A DNA stretch of 5,000 nucleotides. Source: Lentisphaeria bacterium. Lineage in GTDB: Bacteria; Verrucomicrobiota; Lentisphaeria; Victivallales; JAUVCU01. Positions 1-5,000 of this stretch are shown here, one piece after another (position 1 is the first letter of the stretch; each line of letters starts with the position of its first letter). The position numbers and the translations under genes were made by a program. The DNA lies in contig JAUVCU010000154.1 in NCBI GenBank assembly GCA_030590715.1, forward strand, positions 1 to 5,000, given 5' to 3'. The notes beneath the pieces were generated by a model. The model ran no database searches, was not told where the DNA came from, and saw only the letters and a program-made list of their open reading frames with translations.

Positions 1-327
1 TTTCGCTGTCGGAACGTACGGCATAAGATTGTTGTCTTTGCTTCTGTAAAGTCCCATATCGTCCGGATGGATGAAAAGTGGCGCGTCAAATTCCGCTTTT
101 ACTTCAGGAATCGCGCTGATGTGGTCGACGTGACAGTGCGTCTGAATAAGATAAATCTGTTCAGGATTAAACGATTTTGCTATTTTGATAATGTTTTTCG
201 CTTCAGAACCGGAATCTATTATGTAAAGCGTTTTTGTTTCTTTTAAAAATACGAAATAGCAGTTCATATCCAGCATTCCAACCGGCTGAACTTTTACTAT
301 TGCAGTGTCATTATTTACTAAATTCAT
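1..327 (-). CDS. MBL-fold metallo-hydrolase, N-terminal part (runs off left edge)
   Basis: The minus strand is open from an ATG at 327-325 to the window edge, giving 109 residues without a stop. Residues 64-69 read HCHVDH, the metallo-beta-lactamase HxHxDH signature. In this fold H64 and H66 usually bind the first metal and D68 and H69 the second. Upstream, residues 35-40 (YIIDSG) match the strand-and-turn that precedes the motif in glyoxalase II-like members. The start is supported by a GAGG Shine-Dalgarno (plus-strand CCTC at 334-337) six bases before the ATG. Later in-frame ATGs at residues 18 and 21 lack this support and would cut into the first strand. The protein is probably a cytosolic thiolester or related hydrolase, since no signal peptide is visible. 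The substrate cannot be told from this half, and the remaining metal ligands lie outside the window. It is transcribed divergently from era. Confidence 0.88.
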   Translation of the reverse strand, partial: MNLVNNDTAIVKVQPVGMLDMNCYFVFLKETKTLYIIDSGSEAKNIIKIAKSFNPEQIYLIQTHCHVDHISAIPEVKAEFDAPLFIHPDDMGLYRSKDNNLMPYVPTAK

Positions 328-362
328 TAATTACCTCGTTAATTATCTCTTAAATTCGCCCT

Positions 363-368
363 AATATA
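363..368 (-). promoter_or_regulatory. Candidate -10 element for the MBL-fold gene
   Basis: Read on the minus strand this is TATATT, inside GCTATATT. It would start transcription near 356, about 30 bases before the ATG at 327. No good -35 hexamer lies at the usual 16-18 base spacing. A TTGAAG (plus-strand 394-399) is about 25 bases away, which is too far. The same 8-mer precedes era on the other strand, which raises confidence in both. This is inference from motif and position. Confidence 0.35.
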
Positions 369-471
369 GCGTGCCCGTTAAAAAAATCTTTCTCTTCAAA
401 TATTAGATAAATACAATTGTTGTTAACCTTTGAATATGAATTTGCTGTCATCTTTATCTTTCCCTATTCTC

Positions 472-480
472 TGCTATATT
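472..480 (+). promoter_or_regulatory. Candidate extended -10 promoter for the era operon
   Basis: TGCTATATT fits an extended -10 (TG, one base, then TATATT at 475-480). It would place the transcription start near 487 and give a leader of about 34 bases before the era ATG at 521. The -35 region has only weak matches (around 452-458), which is tolerable for an extended -10 promoter. No operator-like palindrome is evident. This is inference from motif and position. Confidence 0.42.
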
Positions 481-520
481 CAGCCGTGAAAAAAATAATA
501 ATAAAAATGTAGGAAATACT

Positions 521-1465
521 ATGAGTATAGATGAATTTTTTGAAGATGAAGATTCTGTCGCACCACGCAAAGGTTTGACGGGCGATGTTGCGGTTGTTGG
601 ACGACCAAATGTTGGGAAATCAACGTTTATTAATTCAATTATTGGTTACCACCTTACAGCTGTTTCGAAGCGCCCGCAGACGACAAGAAAGCATTGGCGT
701 GCAATCTTCACCGATGACAAATGTCAGGTGATTTTTACCGATACGCCGGGAATGCATGAGCCAAATGATAAACTTGGTGAAGCTATGTTCTCGAACATTA
801 TTCTTCAGCTTAAAACGACAGATGTCATTCTTTGTATTGCCGATGCGAGCCGTTCTCATGGTGCTGAAGATGAACTTATTTGCTCTATGATCAACCAGCA
901 TTCTCAGTCTAAAAAAGTTATTTTGATGGTGAATAAAGTTGATAAAGCCAAAAAAGAACAAATTCAGGAAACCATTGATTTCTTTGAGGCTAAACTTGGC
1001 GATCGAATTGCAAAAGTAATAAAAGTTTCCGCTTTGAGAAAAAAAGGTCTGGATGAAGTTATTGAAACTATTTGCGGTTTCCTTCCGGTACTTCCATTTT
1101 CTTTTGATGAAGATGCTATTACCGACGCGTACGAAAGAGATATTGCGAGTGAATTGATTCAGGAAGCTATTTTTGAAGAATTCAGCAAAGAGATACCTCA
1201 TGCAATTGTTGTTGAGATCGATAGTTGGAAAGAAGATGACAAGAAAATTAAGATGGGCGTGACGATGTACATCGAGCGGGAATCAAACCGCAAAATGATT
1301 ATTGGGCGCGATGGCGTTAAACTGAAGACTATAAAAAGTAAAGCCATTTCCAAATTGCGTGAAAATATTGAGAAGCGGATTGATATGAAGATCTTTGTCA
1401 AAGTTGCAGCTGACTGGAGAAATAAAAAATCTAAACTTCGCGATTTTGGCTGGGAAATAAAGTAA
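521..1465 (+). CDS. era: GTPase Era, 30S ribosome assembly factor
   Basis: Era is a GTPase that binds the 3' end of 16S rRNA and helps mature the 30S subunit. It acts in the cytoplasm and at the inner face of the membrane. The GTPase motifs are all present: G1 GRPNVGKST at residues 27-35, the G2 region with QTTR at 53-56, G3 DTPG at 74-77, G4 NKVD at 138-141 and G5 SAL at 170-172. A C-terminal KH domain follows, with its GxxG loop (GRDG) at 262-265, and the protein ends in the Era-like LRDFGWEIK. At 314 residues it is slightly longer than typical Era (about 300). The extra length is an acidic N-terminus (EFFEDEDS, residues 5-12) before the G domain. AGGA at 511-514 sits six bases before the ATG and supports this start. 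It is first in a probable three-gene operon, 20 bp ahead of the next gene. All key residues are intact. Confidence 0.97.
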   Translation: MSIDEFFEDEDSVAPRKGLTGDVAVVGRPNVGKSTFINSIIGYHLTAVSKRPQTTRKHWRAIFTDDKCQVIFTDTPGMHEPNDKLGEAMFSNIILQLKTTDVILCIADASRSHGAEDELICSMINQHSQSKKVILMVNKVDKAKKEQIQETIDFFEAKLGDRIAKVIKVSALRKKGLDEVIETICGFLPVLPFSFDEDAITDAYERDIASELIQEAIFEEFSKEIPHAIVVEIDSWKEDDKKIKMGVTMYIERESNRKMIIGRDGVKLKTIKSKAISKLRENIEKRIDMKIFVKVAADWRNKKSKLRDFGWEIK

Positions 1466-1485
1466 CAATAGAATTGAGAAAATAG

Positions 1486-2238
1486 ATGATTCCATATTAC
1501 GAGAAAAATACACCGCGCAAAATGTGCGAGGCAATAGATGAACTTGGTGACGCACAGGACATGAAACTGGCGCGTCGCCCTTGGAATAGATTTAAGGCGA
1601 CACTTTCGTCATGGTGGCTTGTTCCGTCTGCGAAACAGCCTCATCACCCGTTTGGTAAATATTTTTTCGACTGGGGTGATGACAACCGCGAGACGATTGT
1701 TGCCGGCCTGTATGTTGAAAAAGGTCTTGATGAGGCTCTTCGCGTTGTGTATCCTTCCAAAAAAGGTGCAAAACTTATGATGAAGCCAGACTGGGCGTGG
1801 ATGAACTTCATCGGTGATATTGAAAATGGTAAGATTATCGACCGAATAAAAGAAGTAGCGGAAAACCTGCCGGTCAATATCGAATTTCATATCGATGGCG
1901 GGTACGTTGAAGATCCGGCTATGTACAGTCCTGAGACATCTAAGCTTCAAAATGATTATTACGTTTTGGAATACGATCACAAAGAAGGGACGGTAAAAAC
2001 GAAAAGCGCTCGCCGAAAAGGAATGCATCTGAAAGCTCTGAACAAAGTGACGAACTTAAACAGCTTTGTGAAAGTTATGAAAGAATTCGGTGATGATCAA
2101 TGGATCTGGCTGAACGTAATGATTGCATTGCGTTTCAATTCTCCTCGTGAGGCTGGTTTTGAAGAAGGTGCTGAAGTTTGGAGCGGAGTTGATATCTGGA
2201 ATAAATTTCTTTCTCATTTTGCAGATTGGGTCAAATAA
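1486..2238 (+). CDS. Unrecognised Trp-rich protein downstream of era
   Basis: This is a 250-residue protein that I do not recognise. It looks soluble, with no signal peptide, no convincing membrane segment, no P-loop and no metal-binding cluster. It has 11 tryptophans (W33, W43, W44, W63 and others, with pairs WAW and WIW), high for its length, and many aromatic and charged residues mixed together. The middle alternates predicted strands and helices (for example NIEFHIDGGYVEDP), suggesting a compact alpha/beta fold. The start is the ATG 20 bases after the era stop, preceded by a modest GAGAA at 1476-1480. Later Met codons at residues 13 and 26 are possible but less well placed. Codon use resembles its neighbours and the frame is uninterrupted, so it is very likely a real gene. 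Its position between era and a HAD phosphatase suggests co-transcription but does not reveal a function. Confidence 0.85.
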   Translation: MIPYYEKNTPRKMCEAIDELGDAQDMKLARRPWNRFKATLSSWWLVPSAKQPHHPFGKYFFDWGDDNRETIVAGLYVEKGLDEALRVVYPSKKGAKLMMKPDWAWMNFIGDIENGKIIDRIKEVAENLPVNIEFHIDGGYVEDPAMYSPETSKLQNDYYVLEYDHKEGTVKTKSARRKGMHLKALNKVTNLNSFVKVMKEFGDDQWIWLNVMIALRFNSPREAGFEEGAEVWSGVDIWNKFLSHFADWVK

Positions 2239-2262
2239 AATAGTATTGCAGGAAAATATAAA

Positions 2263-2862
2263 ATGATAGATATTCCAAAAGGTGTAAAAGGTTTGATCTT
2301 TGATTGCGACGGAACAATTGTCGACAATATGCCTTTGCACTTTATCAGCTGGCAAAATGCGTTTAATGACTTCGGATGTGAATTTAGTGCTGAGTTTATG
2401 GCAAAAATGAGCGGCTGTCCGAATCTGCAGACCGTAGAGGTTTACAACGACGAATTCGGTACAGGTCTTGTCCCGGAAGATGTTGTTGAAAGTAAGGAAA
2501 ATCACTATTCAGAACTCATGCATCAGGCCGAACCGGTTGATGCGGTATGTGATACTATTCGCGAGTACTTTGGTAAACTACCTATTTCTGTTGTTTCCGG
2601 TAGTGCCAGAGCATCTGTGGATAAATCTCTGAAAGTTGCATCAGTAGATGCTTTGTTTGAAATAGTTCTTACAGCTGATGATCCATTTAAGCCGAAGCCG
2701 GCCCCTGATCTTTTTCTTGAAGCAGCGAAGCGAATGGGTGTTGAATCTCAAGATTGTGTCGTTTTCGAGGATGGAGAAGCCGGTATGATCGGAGCGAGCG
2801 AAGCGGGAATGAAAGTGATTGACGTTTGTTACATTGTTGAAGATCAGCGTCAATCTAAATAA
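2263..2862 (+). CDS. HAD-superfamily phosphatase, beta-phosphoglucomutase/YqaB-like
   Basis: A 199-residue HAD hydrolase of subfamily I with a helical cap. Motif I is DCDGT at residues 14-18, with D14 the expected nucleophile and D16 the general acid/base. The following DNMPLHFISW (21-30) begins the cap, as in the beta-phosphoglucomutase and fructose-1-phosphatase (YqaB) group. Motif II is S112 in VVSGS, motif III is K145 in KPAPD, and motif IV is E169-D170 in VFEDGEAG. All catalytic residues are present, so it should be an active Mg-dependent phosphatase or phosphomutase. A small sugar phosphate is a reasonable guess, but the substrate is not shown. Its length is close to YqaB (about 190), shorter than many phosphoglucomutases. 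AGGA at 2250-2253, nine bases upstream, supports the ATG. It lies 24 bp after the preceding gene and is probably the last gene of the era operon. Confidence 0.9.
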   Translation: MIDIPKGVKGLIFDCDGTIVDNMPLHFISWQNAFNDFGCEFSAEFMAKMSGCPNLQTVEVYNDEFGTGLVPEDVVESKENHYSELMHQAEPVDAVCDTIREYFGKLPISVVSGSARASVDKSLKVASVDALFEIVLTADDPFKPKPAPDLFLEAAKRMGVESQDCVVFEDGEAGMIGASEAGMKVIDVCYIVEDQRQSK

Positions 2863-2865
2863 AAC

Positions 2866-2892
2866 AGCTTTAATTAGCGATCAATTATAGCT
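2866..2892. repeat. Imperfect inverted repeat after the HAD gene
   Basis: AGCTTTAATT (2866-2875) faces AATTATAGCT (2883-2892) with one mismatch and a seven-base loop, starting four bases after the HAD stop. It is AT-rich and has no T-run after it, so it is a poor intrinsic terminator. It could protect the mRNA end or be chance in AT-rich DNA. Confidence 0.3.
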
Positions 2893-2910
2893 TCTACACA
2901 GTAATACTTC

Positions 2911-2938
2911 TTACAATTTAATTAGTACTGCGTAAATA
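2911..2938 (+). promoter_or_regulatory. Weak candidate promoter for ilvA
   Basis: TTACAA (2911-2916) and TAAATA (2933-2938) are 16 bases apart and would start transcription shortly before the ilvA Shine-Dalgarno at 2950-2953. Both hexamers are imperfect and the region is AT-rich, so chance is a real alternative. The 98-bp gap itself argues that ilvA has its own promoter. I see no leader peptide rich in branched-chain codons and no T-box-like structure, and the gap is short for either. Confidence 0.22.
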
Positions 2939-2960
2939 AGTAAAATCATAAGGTCAAAAA

Positions 2961-4484
2961 ATGACTTCAGAGTATATAAAGAAAATTTTAGGAGCGCAGG
3001 TTTACGATGTAGCCATCGAGACTCCTATTTCAGAAGCTGGCTTTCTCAGCAAGCGCATAAAAAACAAAGTGTTGATTAAACGTGAAGATCTGCAGCCTGT
3101 TTTCTCATTTAAGCTTCGCGGAGCCTACAATAAGATGGTTCAGCTTTCTGATGAGGAAAAAGAACGTGGTGTTGTTGCTGCATCTGCAGGAAATCATGCT
3201 CAAGGCGTAGCGCTGGCTGCCAATAAACTCGGTATGGCCGCGACAATAGTGATGCCTACGACAACTCCAAAGATCAAAGTCATTTCCGTGAAAGCGCGTG
3301 GTGGGAATGTTGTGCTCTTCGGTGATAATTTTGATGAGGCGTTAGGACGTGCCCGCCAGTTGGAAAAAGAATTGGGACTTGTTTTTATTCACCCTTATGA
3401 TGACCCTGAGGTCATTGCGGGGCAGGGGACTATCGGAATGGAGATCTGTCGCCAGATTTCGGGTAAAATCGATGCCGTCTTTATTCCTGTTGGCGGCGGT
3501 GGTTTGGTTGCCGGAATTGGAACGTATATAAAGTACCTGCGCCCTGAAATCAAAGTGATTGCTGTCGAATCAGAAGAATCAGCATGTCTGAAAGCAGCTT
3601 TTGATGCCGGAGAAAGAACACCCCTTGATAAGGTCGGTATTTTCGCCGATGGTGTTGCCGTTAAACTTATTGGAGAAGAAACATATAAGCTTTGTCTGAG
3701 CTGTGTTGATGAAGTTATTACGGTTAATACGGACGAGATCTGTGCTGCTATTAAAGATCTGTTTGAAGATACACGTTCAATCGCAGAACCAGCTGGAGCG
3801 CTTGGTCTTGCCGGGCTTAAAAAATATGCCGAAGAAAATGGTTTACGTGACAAAACACTACTGACAATCGAAAGTGGAGCAAATGTTAACTTTGACAAAC
3901 TTCGCTATATTTCAGAAGTTTCAGAAATTGGAGAACTGCGAGAATGTTTGTTAGGAGTTAAAATACCAGAGAAGCCGGGAAGTTTCAGAACTTTTTGCCA
4001 GGTATTAGACGGACACAGCATCACTGAATTTAATTATAGACTTCGTGGTAGAGACAATGCACATATTCTTGTGGGAGTACAGCTGAAGAGAAAAGCAGGT
4101 GAGTTGACTAAAGTTATTAAGGAACTTGAAAGCAAAGACTATGAAGTCGTTGACCTTACTAAGGATCAAGTTTCCAAGCTTCATATCCGAAATATGGTTG
4201 GCGGGCATTTGGCTGCAGACGAGCCTGCTGAAATGGTTTATTCAATCGATTTTCCTGAACGAGCAGGTGCACTTACAAAGTTTCTTGATGCTTTGGAAGA
4301 TCGTTGGAATATTTCTCTGTTTCACTACCGTAATGAAGGAAGTGTATTTGGCCAGGTTCTGCTTGGACTGCAGTGTGATGTAAGTGAGGAGGAGGCTCTT
4401 TGTGATGCCATGAGTTCTGTCGGATTTAACTTTTCAAAAGTAGAAAACAATCCCGCTTATGATGCATTCTTGAGTGCTGATTAA
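2961..4484 (+). CDS. ilvA: Threonine dehydratase (threonine deaminase), biosynthetic
   Basis: This PLP enzyme converts L-threonine to 2-oxobutanoate and ammonia, the first committed step of isoleucine synthesis in the cytosol. The catalytic domain has the PLP lysine K51 in SFKLRGA, SAGNHAQG at 75-82, the phosphate-binding GGGG loop at 178-181, SIAEPAGA at 273-280 and S305 in SGANVNF. A C-terminal regulatory part follows, with two ACT-like repeats. The first starts near residue 328 (LLGVKIPEKPGSF). HIRNMVGG at 408-415 links to the second (YSIDFPERAGAL from 427, then WNISLFHYRNEG at 449-460). At 507 residues it matches the long, allosteric form (E. coli IlvA is 514) rather than the short catabolic form. 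Isoleucine feedback inhibition is therefore expected. AAGG at 2950-2953, seven bases before the ATG, supports the start. It stands alone between a 98-bp spacer and a strong terminator, and no other ilv gene is in the window. Confidence 0.96.
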   Translation: MTSEYIKKILGAQVYDVAIETPISEAGFLSKRIKNKVLIKREDLQPVFSFKLRGAYNKMVQLSDEEKERGVVAASAGNHAQGVALAANKLGMAATIVMPTTTPKIKVISVKARGGNVVLFGDNFDEALGRARQLEKELGLVFIHPYDDPEVIAGQGTIGMEICRQISGKIDAVFIPVGGGGLVAGIGTYIKYLRPEIKVIAVESEESACLKAAFDAGERTPLDKVGIFADGVAVKLIGEETYKLCLSCVDEVITVNTDEICAAIKDLFEDTRSIAEPAGALGLAGLKKYAEENGLRDKTLLTIESGANVNFDKLRYISEVSEIGELRECLLGVKIPEKPGSFRTFCQVLDGHSITEFNYRLRGRDNAHILVGVQLKRKAGELTKVIKELESKDYEVVDLTKDQVSKLHIRNMVGGHLAADEPAEMVYSIDFPERAGALTKFLDALEDRWNISLFHYRNEGSVFGQVLLGLQCDVSEEEALCDAMSSVGFNFSKVENNPAYDAFLSAD

Positions 4485-4501
4485 TCTTGATTCTTTTATA
4501 A

Positions 4502-4550
4502 AAAAAGCGCTTTGGATGATTTGATCAACCAAAGCGCTTTTTCTTTTTTT
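4502..4550 (+). terminator. Strong intrinsic terminator after ilvA
   Basis: A perfect 14-bp stem pairs 4502-4515 (AAAAAGCGCTTTGG) with 4529-4542 (CCAAAGCGCTTTTT). The 13-base loop can add a small inner stem (TGAT with ATCA). CTTTTTTT follows at 4543-4550. It starts 17 bases after the ilvA stop. A run of A at 4500-4506 precedes the stem, so it may also work for transcripts arriving on the minus strand. Confidence 0.93.
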
Positions 4551-4783
4551 AGCAGGTACTTCTTTAAAAGAAGGCTCTGTCTTAGTCGAGTATGTTTTTC
4601 TCCTAGATTCATTCTAAGATTCCAGAACTTGTTATAGATCCTTTCCCAAAAACAGTATTTTTTTAAGGAGTCAAATATTGTTAATCGTTTCTCTGATCGT
4701 TGAAGTCCCGATTTTAGTCATTGCGCGTGTAAGCTTTAGCGAACTGAATGTGTGTTGAAATGTCGCTAGCAAAATTATAAAAT
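4551..4783. other. Intergenic region with no convincing gene
   Basis: No long open frame crosses this stretch on either strand. It contains a short near-palindrome (CTTCTTT, one base, AAAGAAG at 4559-4573) and a weak inverted repeat (TAGCGA at 4737-4742 with TCGCTA at 4763-4768). A good Shine-Dalgarno-like AAGGAG at 4665-4670 precedes a possible TTG-started 26-codon frame at 4678-4758. That frame encodes a hydrophobic peptide (beginning MLIVSLIVEVP) and is too weakly supported to list as a gene. Confidence 0.6.
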
Positions 4784-4969
4784 GGTCTGGATTTACTCTT
4801 ATTAAAAAGTTTACTTTTTTTAACGTTTCTTGAGCTTAAATTGGTGACGGTCTAGATTTACCCCTAGATTTACCCCTAGATTTACCCCCTAGATTTACCC
4901 CTTATTAAAAAGTTTACTCTTTTTTTAACGTTTCTTGAGCTTAAATCGGTGACGGTCTAGATTTATCCC
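4784..4969. repeat. Intergenic direct-repeat array (motif plus ~50-bp spacer)
   Basis: Three copies of a 16-base motif near GGTCTAGATTTACCCC lie at 4784-4799 (GGTCTGGATTTACTCT), 4849-4864 and 4954-4969 (ending ATCCC). Two nearly identical spacers lie between them, at 4799-4848 and 4902-4953. Both spacers run from TTATTAAAAAG to GGTGAC. They differ by one T/C change (4842 region versus 4947) and a two-base TC insertion in the second. Spacer plus following motif forms a direct repeat of about 62 and 64 bp (4799-4860 and 4902-4965). No open frame runs through it. It could be the eroded end of a mobile element, REP-like repeats spread by a transposase, or a lineage-specific intergenic repeat family. 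The sequence does not decide which. The array may continue past the window. Confidence 0.88.
4853..4901. repeat. Four tandem copies of a 12-13 bp unit TAGATTTACCCC
   Basis: The unit TAGATTTACCCC occurs at 4853-4864, 4865-4876, 4877-4889 (one extra C) and 4890-4901, head to tail. It is a local expansion of the 3' part of the larger motif's middle copy. The first and third motif copies are single. Slipped-strand replication is the simplest origin, and the copy number may vary between strains. Confidence 0.92.
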
Positions 4970-5000
4970 ATTTTGAATTTCACGTTGAGGGTAATTCTAC

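Noticed and set aside
635..1201. Minus-strand open frame of 188 codons inside era
   Set aside because: It is the antisense shadow of a clearly identified gene, and its translation is rich in Phe, Asn and Ile with no recognisable motif.
2863..2960. Riboswitch, T-box or attenuator controlling ilvA
   Set aside because: The gap is only 98 bp, with no leader peptide, no terminator/antiterminator pair and no T-box-like motif. A plain promoter is enough.
3395..3898. Minus-strand open frame of 167 codons inside ilvA
   Set aside because: It lies wholly within the catalytic domain of ilvA, is Ser/Pro/Ala-rich and has no domain signature. It is an antisense artefact.
4521..4528. TTGATCAA in the terminator loop as an Era or regulator site
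   Set aside because: GATCA resembles the 16S rRNA sequence bound by Era, but the 8-base palindrome is short and lies in a loop far from era. Coincidence is the simpler reading.
4559..4573. Second terminator downstream of ilvA
   Set aside because: The CTTCTTT/AAAGAAG palindrome has a one-base centre, is AT-rich and lacks a following T-run.
4784..4969. CRISPR array
   Set aside because: The ~50-bp spacers are nearly identical to each other rather than unique, the units are uneven in length, and no cas gene is present.

Overview
This window comes from a bacterial chromosome that is moderately AT-rich by eye. It has clear Shine-Dalgarno sites, short operon gaps and housekeeping genes. No marker fixes the lineage. 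Two divergent genes share a TATATT-type -10 element with no good -35. The full-length threonine dehydratase with a double regulatory domain suggests an organism that makes its own isoleucine. I would not name a phylum from this alone.

Layout: bases 1-327 hold the N-terminal part of a minus-strand metallo-beta-lactamase-fold hydrolase that runs off the left edge. A divergent intergenic region of about 190 bp (328-520) carries both promoters. Then come three closely spaced plus-strand genes, likely one operon: era (ribosome-assembly GTPase), an unrecognised tryptophan-rich 250-residue protein, and a HAD-superfamily phosphatase, with gaps of 20 and 24 bp. After a 98-bp AT-rich spacer comes ilvA (biosynthetic threonine dehydratase), which ends in a strong intrinsic terminator at 4502-4550.

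The last 450 bp have no convincing gene. From 4784 to 4969 they hold a structured repeat array: three copies of a GGTCTAGATTTAYCCC-like motif, separated by two copies of a ~50-bp spacer with a small hairpin. One motif copy has expanded into four tandem 12-13 bp units. This array is the most unusual part of the window. It looks like mobile-element or REP-like repeat debris, or a repetitive intergenic family.

The coding part is ordinary housekeeping and metabolism. Era matures the 30S subunit, IlvA commits threonine to isoleucine synthesis, and the HAD and MBL proteins are probably small-molecule hydrolases of unknown substrate. I see no defence system, CRISPR array, RNA gene or intact insertion sequence, and no clear evidence of a new multi-gene system.
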